A DNA stretch of 64,000 bases from Methyloversatilis sp. (lineage in GTDB: Bacteria; Pseudomonadota; Gammaproteobacteria; Burkholderiales; Rhodocyclaceae), in NCBI GenBank assembly GCA_016791045.1, contig JAEUNO010000020.1, positions 124,001-188,000 of the forward strand, in the 5' to 3' direction. The notes under the pieces were generated by a model, which saw nothing but the letters and a program-made list of their open reading frames with translations, made no database searches and was not told the origin of the DNA. The position numbers were made by a program, and so were the translations under genes. Positions within the stretch are counted from its first letter, which is position 1. Each line of letters begins with the position of its first letter. Shown here piece after piece: positions 55,488-64,000 of the stretch.

Positions 55488-58403
55488 ATGACCAAACGCC
55501 CCACCCTCGAAGCGCTGGAAGACCGCGGAGATTTCATCCGCCGCCACATCGGCCCGGACGAACGCGACCTCGCCGTCATGCTGGCGGCACTCGATGTCGC
55601 CAGTCTGGACGAACTGATCGCCCAGACCATTCCGTACGACATCCTGTCGGACACGCCGCTGAACCTGCCGCCGCCGCGCTCCGAGCGCGTCGTCGATGAC
55701 GCGCTGCGTCGCATGTTCGCGCGCAACGAACTGCACACCAGCCTGATCGGCATGGGCTACCACGACACCATCACGCCCAATGTCATCAAGCGCAACGTGC
55801 TCGAAAACCCGGGCTGGTACACCGCCTACACGCCCTACCAGGCCGAGATTTCGCAGGGCCGGCTGGAGGCGCTGCTGAACTTCCAGCAGATGGTGATCGA
55901 CCTGACCGGCCTGCCGGTGGCCAATGCCTCGCTGCTCGACGAGGCGACCGCGGCGGCCGAGGCGATGACGATGGCGCACCGCATTTCGAAGGTGAAGTCG
56001 GCGCGTTTCATCGTCGATGCCGACACCCACCCGCAGACGCTCGCCGTGGTGCGCACACGCGCCGAGCCGCTGGGCATCGAGGTGGTGGTGTGCGATCCGT
56101 GGGCCGGCGTCGAGGGCGACTACTTCGGCGTGCTGGCGAGCTACCCCGGTTCGAGCGGCCGGCTGCGCGATCCGGAACCCGTGATCGCCGCCGCCCGCGC
56201 GGCCGGCGCGCTGTCGGCCATCGCGGCCGATCCGCTGGCACTGGTGCTGCTGAAGGAGCCGGGCGCGATGGGCGCCGCCGGGATGGGCGCGGACATCGTG
56301 CTCGGCAGCGCGCAGCGCTTCGGCGTGCCGATGGGATACGGCGGCCCGCATGCCGCCTTCTTCGCCTGCCGCGACGAACACAAGCGGCAGATGCCGGGGC
56401 GCATCATCGGCGTGTCGACTGACGCCCTCGGCCGGCCTGCGCTGCGCATGGCGCTGCAGACGCGCGAACAGCACATCCGGCGCGAAAAGGCGAACAGCAA
56501 CATCTGCACCGCACAGGTGCTGCTGGCGGTGATCGCCGCGTTCTATGCGGTGTATCACGGCCCGAAAGGCCTGCGCACGATCGCCGACCGGGTGCACCGC
56601 ATGGCGACCATCTTCGCGCTCGGTCTGCGCGAACTCGGATTCGACGTCGTGCATGACTGCTTCTTCGACACGGTGCAGGTGCGCGTGCCGGGGGTCGCAC
56701 GCCGCATATCGGCGCGCGCCCGCGCCGCCGGCTTCAATCTGCACGTGATCGATGCCGACCACCTGTCAGCCACCTTCGACGAAACGTCGCGCCGCAGCGA
56801 GCTGAAGAACCTGCTGGCGGTGTTCGCGACGCGCGCCGATGCGCTGCTCGACCTGGCGCAGCTCGATGCGCGCGTCGTCGACTGCATTCCGGCGGCATTG
56901 CAGCGCGACAGCGCCATCCTGAGCCACCCGGTGTTCAACCGCTATCACTCCGAAACGGAAATGATGCGATACCTGCGCCGGCTGGCCACGCGCGACATCG
57001 CGCTCGACCGGGCGATGATTCCGCTCGGCTCGTGCACGATGAAGCTCAATTCGACCACCGAAATGACGCCGGTCACCTACCGGCTGTTCGCCGCACTGCA
57101 TCCCTTCGTGCCGCTGGAACAGGCGCAGGGCTATCAGCAGCTGTTCGAGGAACTGGAAGAGCGGCTGTGTGAAATCACCGGCTTCGCCGCGATGTCGTTC
57201 CAGCCGAACGCCGGTTCGCAGGGCGAATATGCCGGCCTGCTGGTGATCCGAAAATACCACCGCACGCGCGGCGACCTGCATCGCAACGTGTGCCTGATCC
57301 CGGCGTCGGCGCACGGCACCAATCCGGCCAGCGCGGTGCTGGCCGGCATGGAGGTGGTCGTGGTCGCCTGCGATGCGCTGGGCAATATCGACGCCGCCGA
57401 CCTGAAGGCAAAGGCTGAACAGCATGCTGACCGGCTGGCCGCGCTGATGATGACCTACCCGTCCACGCACGGGGTGTTCGAGGAAGGCGTGCGCGACATC
57501 TGCGCGCTCATCCACACGCACGGCGGTCAGGTCTACATGGATGGCGCCAACATGAACGCCATGGTCGGACTGGTGCGTCCGGGCGACATCGGCTTCGACG
57601 TGTGCCACCTGAACCTGCACAAGACCTTCTGCATTCCGCACGGCGGCGGCGGCCCCGGCATGGGGCCGATCGGCGTGGCGCCGCACCTCGCGCCCTTCCT
57701 GCCGGATCATCCGGTGGTGCAGGGCGTCAATCCGGTGGCCGGGGCGGACGGCACCATCGGCACGGTGTCGGCCGCACCGTGGGGCTCGGCCAGCATTCTG
57801 CCCATCGTGTGGGCCTACATCGCGCTGATGGGGGCGGCCGGCCTGCGCCGCGCCACCCAGGTCGCCATCCTGAACGCCAACTACATCGCGCACCGGCTGG
57901 CGCCGCACTACCCCATCCTGTACAGCGGCAAGCAGGGTCGCGTGGCGCACGAATGCATCATCGACCTGCGCGCCATCAAGGACGCCTGCGGCATCACGGT
58001 GGAGGATGTCGCCAAGCGGCTGATGGATTACGGCTTCCACGCGCCGACCGTGTCGTTCCCGGTGCCGGGCACGATGATGATCGAGCCGACCGAGAGCGAG
58101 AACCGCGCCGAGATCGACCGCTTCTGCGACGCGATGATCCACATCCGAGCCGAAATCGCCGATATCGAAGCCGGCCGCGCCGACCGCGAAGACAATCTGC
58201 TCAGGCACGCGCCGCACACCCACGAGCTGCTGATCGCCGATCAGTGGAACCGCCCCTACGGCCGCCGCGAAGCCTTCTTCCCGCACCCGTCGATCGACCG
58301 CGACAAGTACTGGCCGCCGGTCGCGCGCGTGGACAACGTCGCCGGTGACCGCAACCTCGTGTGCACCTGCCCGCCGATGTCGGAGTACGAGCGCGTGAGT
58401 TGA
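55488..58403 (+). CDS. gcvP: Glycine dehydrogenase (decarboxylating), P protein
   Basis: A 971-residue single-chain (fused alpha/beta-type) PLP enzyme that decarboxylates glycine and transfers the aminomethyl group to GcvH. PLP lysine Lys712 lies in [17 protein letters not shown]. Other marks: [46 protein letters not shown]. The ATG at 55488 has SD GGAAAGGA about 9 bp upstream. It is co-directional with gcvT; H protein must come from elsewhere. Confidence 0.97.
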   Translation: MTKRPTLEALEDRGDFIRRHIGPDERDLAVMLAALDVASLDELIAQTIPYDILSDTPLNLPPPRSERVVDDALRRMFARNELHTSLIGMGYHDTITPNVIKRNVLENPGWYTAYTPYQAEISQGRLEALLNFQQMVIDLTGLPVANASLLDEATAAAEAMTMAHRISKVKSARFIVDADTHPQTLAVVRTRAEPLGIEVVVCDPWAGVEGDYFGVLASYPGSSGRLRDPEPVIAAARAAGALSAIAADPLALVLLKEPGAMGAAGMGADIVLGSAQRFGVPMGYGGPHAAFFACRDEHKRQMPGRIIGVSTDALGRPALRMALQTREQHIRREKANSNICTAQVLLAVIAAFYAVYHGPKGLRTIADRVHRMATIFALGLRELGFDVVHDCFFDTVQVRVPGVARRISARARAAGFNLHVIDADHLSATFDETSRRSELKNLLAVFATRADALLDLAQLDARVVDCIPAALQRDSAILSHPVFNRYHSETEMMRYLRRLATRDIALDRAMIPLGSCTMKLNSTTEMTPVTYRLFAALHPFVPLEQAQGYQQLFEELEERLCEITGFAAMSFQPNAGSQGEYAGLLVIRKYHRTRGDLHRNVCLIPASAHGTNPASAVLAGMEVVVVACDALGNIDAADLKAKAEQHADRLAALMMTYPSTHGVFEEGVRDICALIHTHGGQVYMDGANMNAMVGLVRPGDIGFDVCHLNLHKTFCIPHGGGGPGMGPIGVAPHLAPFLPDHPVVQGVNPVAGADGTIGTVSAAPWGSASILPIVWAYIALMGAAGLRRATQVAILNANYIAHRLAPHYPILYSGKQGRVAHECIIDLRAIKDACGITVEDVAKRLMDYGFHAPTVSFPVPGTMMIEPTESENRAEIDRFCDAMIHIRAEIADIEAGRADREDNLLRHAPHTHELLIADQWNRPYGRREAFFPHPSIDRDKYWPPVARVDNVAGDRNLVCTCPPMSEYERVS

Positions 58404-58404
58404 G

Positions 58405-58528
58405 CCATGATCGGGCGCCGCGACGTGTTCGACGGACCGAATCGCGAGCGCGGCTCGCTCCTGCAGAGATCGGTGCCTCGGCTGTAGGAGCGACCCGCGC
58501 TCGCGATCCGCGCGTCGATCATGCGCCA
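58405..58528. repeat. Single REP pair (elementary BIME) after gcvP
   Basis: One inverted core (ATCGCGAGCGCGGCTCGCTC, 58441-58460) and one direct core (TGTAGGAGCGACCCGCGCTC, 58483-58502) flank a 17-nt spacer. Outer ends carry CATGATCG (58407-58413 region) and CGATCATG (58516-58523), so the whole ~120 bp is near-palindromic. It sits directly behind the gcvP stop in the 318-bp gap to the next gene; the remainder (58529-58721) shows nothing assignable but the final SD. Confidence 0.88.
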
Positions 58529-58721
58529 TCCCATATTTGCTGGCTGGAACAGCACACGCAAGGAGTCCGGCATCGGTGTACGTGCCACAGTTGATTCGTG
58601 CACGAACGATTGTAAATTTCAGTGACGTGACAGTGCTGTAACACGTTTGCAATCTCCCCCTGTTGTCCTGACGGGCTACTGCGGCCGGACCGCCGGCCCG
58701 CTGACAACAGGAGAATCAATA

Positions 58722-60299
58722 ATGGTCAGGAAGATTGCAGCCGCGGCGGTCGCGGCGCTGTTCGTGCCGGTCGTGCAGGCGGCCGGCTGGGAAAAACTGT
58801 GGACCTTCGAGCACGGCGCCGGTACCAGCGTCGCGGGCCAGACGTCGGAAATCCTCGCTTTCGACAGCCTGAACAACGAGCTGTGGGTGGCCGGGCTCAA
58901 GGGTGTGGACATCCTGAATGCCGCCACCGGCAGCTTCGTTCAGCACATCGACACCACCGCGTTCGGCGAACTGAACAGTGTGGCCATCCGCAACGGCGTG
59001 GCCGCCTTCGCCATCGCCGCGCCGATCAAGACCGACGCCGGCTCGGTGCTGACCTTCGACACCACCAGCCGCAGCTTCCAGCAGAGCTATCTGGTGGGCG
59101 CACTGCCCGACATGGTCACCTTCACCGCCGACGGCCGCATCATGACCGCCAACGAAGGCGAGCCGCTGGCCCGCCCGGGTTTCGCCACGATCGAGGCACG
59201 CGGCTCGATCAGCATCATCGACACCACGAAGGATTCGGTCACCACGCTGGGTTTCTCCGGCTATGACGGCACGACCGGCCTCGGCCGCATCGTGTCGCCG
59301 GGCGCGAAGCCCTCGATCGACTGGGAGCCGGAGTACATCGCGCTGTCGAAGGACGGTCAGTTCGCCATGGTGACGCTGCAGGAAGCCAATGCGGTCGCCA
59401 AGATCGACCTCATGTCGCAGCAGATCGTGTCGGTCACTTCGCTCGGCCTGAAGGATCACAGCCTGCCGGGCAACGAACTCGACACCACGGACCGCGACAT
59501 CACCTCTCCCAGAACGTCGATCGCCGGCAACTACCGCAATGCGCCGGTGTTCGGCATGTACATGCCGGACGCGATCGCCTCGTACGCATCAGGTGGCAAG
59601 ACCTATTACATCACCGCCAACGAGGGTGATTCGCGCAATCTGACAGATTTCGTCGATGGCGAATTCAACGAGGAAGTGCGCGTGGGCTCAAGCAGCTATG
59701 TGCTCGATCCGACGGCGTTCCCGGATGCCGCCGCGCTGAAGGCGGACAGCAATCTCGGCCGGCTGACGGTCACGACATCCGGTGGCGATCTGGATGGCGA
59801 CGGCGATTACGATCAGATCCACGTGTTCGGCGGCCGCTCGTTCTCCATCCTCGACGAGAACGGCAACCAGGTGTTCGACAGCGGCAACCAGCTCGAAGCG
59901 CTGCTGTTCGCCGACCCGGCCCTGCGCGCGCTGATCGACGACGGCCGCAGCGACAACAAGGGCGTCGAGCCCGAAGGTGTCACGGTGCTCGAGCTGGGCG
60001 ACCGCACGCTGGCCTTCATCGGCTTCGAACGCACGTTCGACAGCGTGATTGCGATCTACGACGTGACCAACCCGACCGCAGCCACTTTCGTCGATTTCAT
60101 CGTCGATGCGGAATCGAACGCGGTGGAAGGCCTGACTGCGTACGAGTTCGGCGGCCGTTACTTCCTGGCCACGGCCAACGAAGGGACGGGCACGACCTCG
60201 CTGTTCTCGATCACGCCGGTGCCGGAACCCGAAACCTACGCCATGCTGCTGGCCGGTCTGGGCCTGATCGGTCTTGCCGCGCGCCGTCGTCGCGGCTGA
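58722..60299 (+). CDS. Choice-of-anchor I-type secreted protein with PEP-CTERM signal
   Basis: A 525-residue exported protein. SD AGGAGA precedes ATG 58722; the signal peptide is MVRKIAAAAVAALFVPVVQA. The body is beta-propeller-like with 'choice-of-anchor I' features (ANEGEPLARPGF, EPEYIALSKDGQFAMVTLQE, ITANEGDSRN, NKGVEPEGVTVLELG). Similar domains are known from secreted proteins of many phyla, some alkaline-phosphatase-like; activity here is unknown. The C-terminal sorting signal is VPEPETYAMLLAGLGLIGL plus Arg-rich tail. It is not next to an exosortase gene. Confidence 0.86.
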   Translation: MVRKIAAAAVAALFVPVVQAAGWEKLWTFEHGAGTSVAGQTSEILAFDSLNNELWVAGLKGVDILNAATGSFVQHIDTTAFGELNSVAIRNGVAAFAIAAPIKTDAGSVLTFDTTSRSFQQSYLVGALPDMVTFTADGRIMTANEGEPLARPGFATIEARGSISIIDTTKDSVTTLGFSGYDGTTGLGRIVSPGAKPSIDWEPEYIALSKDGQFAMVTLQEANAVAKIDLMSQQIVSVTSLGLKDHSLPGNELDTTDRDITSPRTSIAGNYRNAPVFGMYMPDAIASYASGGKTYYITANEGDSRNLTDFVDGEFNEEVRVGSSSYVLDPTAFPDAAALKADSNLGRLTVTTSGGDLDGDGDYDQIHVFGGRSFSILDENGNQVFDSGNQLEALLFADPALRALIDDGRSDNKGVEPEGVTVLELGDRTLAFIGFERTFDSVIAIYDVTNPTAATFVDFIVDAESNAVEGLTAYEFGGRYFLATANEGTGTTSLFSITPVPEPETYAMLLAGLGLIGLAARRRRG

Positions 60300-60322
60300 A
60301 ACGCGGCTGTCACACCTCGGCG

Positions 60323-60350
60323 CCCGGGCTTGAGCAAGGTCAAGCCCGGG
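60323..60350 (+). terminator. Hairpin after PEP-CTERM gene
   Basis: CCCGGGCTTGA (60323-60333) pairs perfectly with TCAAGCCCGGG (60340-60350) over GCAAGG, 24 bp after the stop. There is no T run. Confidence 0.65.
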
Positions 60351-60410
60351 TGGCGGGCGGGCGGTTAAGGTGGCGCAGCCCATCTGCCGCCACCCGTCCC
60401 CTGCCTTGCC

Positions 60411-61652
60411 ATGACAGAAACGCCGACTGCAACCCTCACGCCCCCCGTAGCCGCTCCGGCTGCGCCGCTTCCTCTCGTATCCCCTGCAGACCGACTGCGC
60501 AACAGCGGTCTTGCGCCGCTGAAGCTCGCCGGTCGCACCCTGCTGCCCATCGTGCAGGGCGGCATGGGCGTGGGCGTATCGGCGCACCGGCTCGCCGGGA
60601 GCGTCGCAGCGCTCGGCGCCGTCGGCACGATTTCGTCGGTCGACCTGCGCCGGCTGCACCCCGATCTGATGGAACGCACGCGCGGCCTGTCGGGCGAACA
60701 CGCAAAGGTCGAGATCAACGCCAACAACCTCGAAGCGCTGACGCGGGAAATCCGTGCGGCGCGACAGATCGCCGGCGGTAACGGCCTGCTGGCAGTGAAC
60801 GTGATGCGCGCAGTGAGCGACTATGCGGCGCAGGTGCGCTGCGCGCTCGAAGGCGGCATCGACGCCGTGGTGGTCGGCGCCGGCCTGCCGCTCGATCTGC
60901 CCGACCTCGCGCGCGAACACCCGTCGGCGGCGCTGATCCCCATCCTGTCGGATGCGCGCGGCGTGCAGCTGGTGGTGCGCAAGTGGGAACGCAAGCAGCG
61001 CGTGCCGGATGCCATCGTGCTCGAACACCCGGGCTGGGCCGGCGGCCACCTCGGTGCTGCCAAGGTGGCCGATGTGTCGAACGAGCGCTTCGATTTCGAG
61101 CGCGTACTGCCGGAAACCCTGGCCTGGCTGCGCAGCGCAGGTCTGGAAGGGCGCGTGCCGCTGATCGTGGCCGGCGGCCTGCGCACCCATGAAGACATCC
61201 GGCGCATGCAGTCGCTGGGTGCGGCGGCGGTGCAGTTCGGCACCGCCTTCGCCGTGACCGAAGAATGCGACGCTTCCGACGCGTTCAAGCATGTTCTGGC
61301 CGACGCCGGCGACGATGATCTGGTCGAATTCACCAGCGTGGCCGGCCTGCCGGCGCGCGCCGTGCGCACGCCCTGGCTGCAGAAGTACCTAGCGGTGCTG
61401 GAACGCACGCAGGCCGTGGTGCATGAGCGATCGCGCTGCGCCAAGCATTTCGACTGCCTGGCGCAGTGCGGTCTGCGCGACGGTCTGGTCGGCTGGGGAC
61501 AGTTCTGCATCGACCACCAGCTGGCCGCCGCCCTGCGCGGTGACCTGAAGACCGGCCTGTTCTTCCGCGGCCGCGGCGCGCTGCCTTTCGGCCAGCGCAT
61601 CGCCAGCGTGCGTGCGCTGATCGACTACCTGCTTACGCCTTTGGCCGTGTGA
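60411..61652 (+). CDS. Nitronate monooxygenase / enoyl-reductase-type flavoprotein
   Basis: A 413-residue FMN enzyme of the 2-nitropropane dioxygenase (NPD) family. Core motifs: LLPIVQGGMGVGVSAHRLAG, VNVMRAVSDYA, GAGLPLDLPDLA, LEHPGWAGGHLG, VAGGLRTHEDI and AVQFGTAFAVTEE. The C-terminal ~70 residues contain a Cys-rich extension (CAKHFDCLAQCG, then FCI) not present in classic members; it could bind metal or form disulfides. Possible activities are nitronate oxidation or a FabK-like reductase; the substrate is unknown. It is convergent with the YeeE/YedE genes. Confidence 0.82.
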   Translation: MTETPTATLTPPVAAPAAPLPLVSPADRLRNSGLAPLKLAGRTLLPIVQGGMGVGVSAHRLAGSVAALGAVGTISSVDLRRLHPDLMERTRGLSGEHAKVEINANNLEALTREIRAARQIAGGNGLLAVNVMRAVSDYAAQVRCALEGGIDAVVVGAGLPLDLPDLAREHPSAALIPILSDARGVQLVVRKWERKQRVPDAIVLEHPGWAGGHLGAAKVADVSNERFDFERVLPETLAWLRSAGLEGRVPLIVAGGLRTHEDIRRMQSLGAAAVQFGTAFAVTEECDASDAFKHVLADAGDDDLVEFTSVAGLPARAVRTPWLQKYLAVLERTQAVVHERSRCAKHFDCLAQCGLRDGLVGWGQFCIDHQLAAALRGDLKTGLFFRGRGALPFGQRIASVRALIDYLLTPLAV

Positions 61653-62061
61653 GCAGGGCGTGGGCCGCCATGCCGACGCCCATTGCGACAACGAACACGA
61701 TGGCCGGCTGCGACGCCATGCCGAGCGACACCAGTGCCGGACCCGGGCAGTATCCGGCCAGCCCCCAGCCGACACCGAAGGTCAGACTGCCGAGCACCAG
61801 CGGCGCGTCGATCTGTCGCGCGGTCGGCAGTTGCAGGCGTTCCCCCGACCAGGCCACGGGCCGTGACTTCGCCCACGTGAAGGCGGGGAAGGCCACCGCA
61901 ATGGCGCCGCCCATGACCAGCGCCAGCGACGGGTCCCACGGACCGGCGAGGTCGAGAAAGGCGATCACCTTGGCCGGATTGGCCATGCCCGACAGCAGCA
62001 GGCCGATGCCCAGCACGAGTCCGGAAAGCAGGGCGACGAACGGGGCGACGAAGGTTTTCAT
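61633..62061 (-). CDS. YeeE/YedE-family (DUF6691-like) membrane protein, partner B
   Basis: A 142-residue membrane protein, half-size YeeE/YedE type, with LSGLVLGIGLLLSGMANPAK, FLDLAGPWDPSLALVMGGAI and the conserved Cys in LAGYCPGPALVSLG. Paired half-size members (PmpA/PmpB-like) are associated with uptake of thiosulfate or other sulfur compounds. Start ATG 62061 lies 1 bp from the stop of its partner. Its 3' end overlaps the NPD-family gene's 3' end by 20 bp. Confidence 0.85.
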   Translation of the reverse strand: MKTFVAPFVALLSGLVLGIGLLLSGMANPAKVIAFLDLAGPWDPSLALVMGGAIAVAFPAFTWAKSRPVAWSGERLQLPTARQIDAPLVLGSLTFGVGWGLAGYCPGPALVSLGMASQPAIVFVVAMGVGMAAHALLTRPKA

Positions 62062-62062
62062 G

Positions 62063-62497
62063 TCAGGCTCCCGCGAGATGACGGACGACATGGACGGTGA
62101 CGAAACCGGCGCCCATGAAGGCCAGCGTCGCCACCAGCGAACGCGGCGACAGGCGCGACAGCCCGCACACGCCGTGACCGCTGGTGCAGCCCGAGCCGAA
62201 ACGGGTGCCGACGCCGACCAGCAGGCCGGCGATGACCAGCGTCGCGGTGCCGGCGTCGGACTGCACGGCGGGCAGGGCGGCGAACAGCCCCCACACCAGC
62301 GGCGCCGCGAGCAGGCCGACGACGAACGCGATCCGCCAGCCCGTGTCACCCGCAGTCGGTCTGAACAGCCCGCCCACGATGCCGCTGATGCCGGCGATGC
62401 GGCCGCTGCCCAGGATCAGCAGCGCAGCCGCGAGGCCGATCAGCGCGCCGCCGGCCAGCGAGGTCCAGGGCGTGAAGGTGTCCCAGGCGATGTTCAT
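62063..62497 (-). CDS. YeeE/YedE-family membrane protein, partner A
   Basis: A 144-residue membrane protein of the same half-size type. WTSLAGGALIGLAAALLILG is followed by GRIAGISGIVGGL and the Cys-containing FGSGCTSGHGVCGLSRLSPR, the signature loop of sulfur-compound YeeE transporters. ATG 62497 overlaps the regulator stop (ATGA). With partner B and the BigR-like regulator it forms a sulfide/persulfide-response set. Confidence 0.88.
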   Translation of the reverse strand: MNIAWDTFTPWTSLAGGALIGLAAALLILGSGRIAGISGIVGGLFRPTAGDTGWRIAFVVGLLAAPLVWGLFAALPAVQSDAGTATLVIAGLLVGVGTRFGSGCTSGHGVCGLSRLSPRSLVATLAFMGAGFVTVHVVRHLAGA

Positions 62498-62832
62498 GCG
62501 TGTGCTCCGTATGGCGCTGCGCAGAAGCGCGCGTGCAGGGTGTGCATCAGCGCCAGTGCGTCGTCGCTGGCGATGCGGTAATGGATGTGCTTGCCATCGC
62601 GCCGCGTGCTGACCAGCCCTTCGCGCCGCAATACGCCGAGCTGCTGCGACAGCGTCGGCTGCGCAATGCCGAGCCGTGTTTCGAGTTCGCCCACCGAGTG
62701 TTCGCCCTGCGCCAGCTGGCACAGCAGGATCAGCCGGTCATCATGCGCCAGCACGCGCAGCAGTGCGCAGGCACGGCCGGCGGCCGCGCGCAGCGTGTCG
62801 AGATCGATGGTCGTATCGAATGTGCTGTCCAT
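62494..62832 (-). CDS. ArsR/SmtB-family regulator, BigR/SqrR-like
   Basis: A 112-residue winged-helix repressor with recognition helix GIAQPTLSQQLGVLRREGLV. Cys38 (LILLCQLAQGE) and Cys104 (HARFCAAP) lie 66 residues apart, the spacing I recall for the Cys pair of SqrR/BigR persulfide sensors (41/107). ArsR-type metal sites are absent. It is the first gene of the operon with two YeeE/YedE genes and probably regulates them in response to sulfide or persulfide. Confidence 0.88.
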   Translation of the reverse strand: MDSTFDTTIDLDTLRAAAGRACALLRVLAHDDRLILLCQLAQGEHSVGELETRLGIAQPTLSQQLGVLRREGLVSTRRDGKHIHYRIASDDALALMHTLHARFCAAPYGAHA

Positions 62833-62837
62833 CCAAA

Positions 62838-62864
62838 CAATATATCACCGAATAAATTATATTG
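62838..62864. promoter_or_regulatory. Probable BigR-like operator
   Basis: CAATATA (62838-62844) and TATATTG (62858-62864) form a perfect inverted repeat with a 13-bp spacer, in an AT-rich patch (62831-62880) directly upstream of the regulator. An AT-rich palindrome of this sort is what BigR/ArsR repressors use. It would overlap the promoter. Confidence 0.65.
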
Positions 62865-62945
62865 CAGTAAATTGAAATGAGGCAATGCGGTCGCGCACGC
62901 CGCCGTTCGGCGCGATGATGCGTGTTGCTGCCCCCTCACGAACCG

Positions 62946-64000
62946 ATGACCCGCCCGATGACATCCGATCTCCCCGCCCTGCCCGATGCCGCGCACAGCA
63001 GCGACCCGCACCTGAACCTGATCACCACACCGGTGCGCAGCCTGATCCGGCGCGCACCGATCACCGTGTCGCCCGCGACCACCATTCGCGATGCGGCGAC
63101 GCAGATGAGCGCGCAGCGCGTGTCGTCGGTGCTGGTGGTCGAAGCGGGCCGGCTGATCGGCGTGGTGACCGATCGCGACCTGCGCAACCGTGTCGTCGCG
63201 CAGGGGCTGGACAGCGCGCGGCCGGTGCTCGACATCGCCACGCTCGATCCGCTGACGATGGATGTGCGCAAGCCGGCCTTCGACGCCCTGCTGCTGATGG
63301 CACGCCACAACATCCACCACGTGCCGGTGATGGACGGCGACAGCGTGGTCGGCATGATCACGGCGACCGACGTCAGCGCGCAGCAGAATCTGTCGGCGGT
63401 GCATCTGGCGGGCGACATCTACAAGCAGACCAGCGTCGAGGGGCTGGCCGAGGCCGCCCTGCAGGTGCGTGCCCTGCAGCAAAGTCTGGCCGGCGCCGGC
63501 GCCACCGCCTACAGCACCGGTCACATCATCACCGCCATCACCGATGCGCTGACCTGCCGTCTGCTGCAGCTGGGCGAAGCGCAATTCGGTCCGCCGCCGG
63601 TCGGTTACGCGTGGGTGGCCGCCGGGTCGCAGGCGCGCAACGAACAGACGGCGAAGTCGGACCAGGACAATTGTCTGGTCATCGACGACGCCTACGATCC
63701 GGTCGCGCACGGCGATTACTTCCGCGCGCTGGCCACCTTCGTGTGCGACGGTCTCGACGCCTGCGGCTACATCCACTGCCCGGGCGAAATGATGGCGATG
63801 ACCGACCCGTGGCGGCAGCCGAAGGCGCGCTGGGCGCAGTACTTCCGCAAATGGACGGCCGAGCCGGAGCCCAAGGCGCTGATGCTCACCTGCGTGTTCT
63901 TCGACCTGCGCGCCATCCACGGACAGACGGCGCTGCTCGACACGCTGCGCGAGGACGTGCTGGCGCGCACGCGCGGCAACCGCATCTTCCTCGCCTACAT
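62946..64000 (+). CDS. CBS-domain DUF294 nucleotidyltransferase-like protein (3' end outside window)
   Basis: At least 351 residues; the gene continues past 64000. Two CBS domains occupy about 25-150 (RRAPITVSPATTIRDAATQM, VVEAGRLIGVVTDRDLRNRV, HHVPVMDGDSVVGMITATDV). They are followed by the DUF294 nucleotidyltransferase-like domain with GSQARNE (227-233) and downstream Asp239/Asp241, then the associated C-terminal domain. Members often carry an N-terminal cyclic-nucleotide-binding domain and sit next to a PolC-like exonuclease; the former is absent here. Start: ATG 62946, alternatives GTG 62922 and ATG 62958; no clear SD. Likely a cytoplasmic sensor of adenine nucleotides. Confidence 0.85.
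   Translation, partial: MTRPMTSDLPALPDAAHSSDPHLNLITTPVRSLIRRAPITVSPATTIRDAATQMSAQRVSSVLVVEAGRLIGVVTDRDLRNRVVAQGLDSARPVLDIATLDPLTMDVRKPAFDALLLMARHNIHHVPVMDGDSVVGMITATDVSAQQNLSAVHLAGDIYKQTSVEGLAEAALQVRALQQSLAGAGATAYSTGHIITAITDALTCRLLQLGEAQFGPPPVGYAWVAAGSQARNEQTAKSDQDNCLVIDDAYDPVAHGDYFRALATFVCDGLDACGYIHCPGEMMAMTDPWRQPKARWAQYFRKWTAEPEPKALMLTCVFFDLRAIHGQTALLDTLREDVLARTRGNRIFLAY

Noticed and set aside
62922-62945. Upstream GTG/TTG start for the CBS/DUF294 protein.
   Set aside because: No better ribosome-binding context than ATG 62946; left as an alternative.

Overview
The window reads as chromosome from a GC-rich betaproteobacterium, most likely of the Rhodocyclales. A Methyloversatilis-like methylotroph is my best guess, by inference only. 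The pointers are a hemE-priA pair, a complete pqqABCDE cluster, a 'site-specific recombinase'-family (Gcr-like) membrane protein, BPSS1780-family and DUF2782 proteins, several PEP-CTERM proteins, and a thrB of the aminoglycoside-phosphotransferase type. Gene density is high and overlapping start/stop codons are common. I see no prophage, insertion sequence, CRISPR array or toxin-antitoxin module.

Layout. 1-2.9 kb: the end of hemE, a spacer with two consensus DnaA boxes, and priA. 2.9-3.2 kb: a first REP array. 3.2-9.1 kb (minus): TlpA-like thioredoxin, adaptor, FtsX-type permease, LolD-like ATPase and the Gcr-like protein. 9.1-10.7 kb: a DUF4197 protein and a secretin-fragment protein. 10.8-14.1 kb: pqqABCDE. 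14.3-18.7 kb (minus): a TonB-dependent receptor followed by two paralogous PEP-CTERM proteins. 19-24.3 kb: tex, a CHRD/PEP-CTERM protein and rep. 24.4-30.1 kb: di-haem cytochrome c, tRNA-Arg(CCG), a porin-like barrel, small secreted or flavin proteins and a Tat-type dienelactone hydrolase. 30.1-30.9 kb: a six-unit REP array. 30.9-40.5 kb: polA, then a forward run (LOG-family protein, DUF2782, thrB, BPSS1780, nadD, rsfS, rlmH, maf, rng). 40.6-46.8 kb: an unrecognised 662-residue protein, DUF1232, and a haem-sensor / Ser-Thr kinase / zinc-ribbon set. 46.9-54.1 kb (minus): tetR, RND adaptor, RND pump, pcm, rhodanese and tolC-like genes. 54.2-58.4 kb: gcvT and gcvP without gcvH. 58.4-64 kb: a single REP pair, a large PEP-CTERM protein, a nitronate-monooxygenase-family protein, a BigR-like regulator with two YeeE/YedE proteins, and a CBS/DUF294 protein that runs off the end.

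Themes. Envelope function is prominent: two export systems, a TonB receptor, two beta-barrels and four PEP-CTERM proteins, with no exosortase in the window. Redox and C1-related functions recur (PQQ, glycine cleavage, cytochrome c, persulfide-type regulation). The least explained parts are the haem-sensor/kinase/cyclase-like cluster, the 662-residue orphan, the TonB/PEP-CTERM cassette, the REP arrays at gene 3' ends, and short repeat or hairpin structures that sit directly on stop codons.
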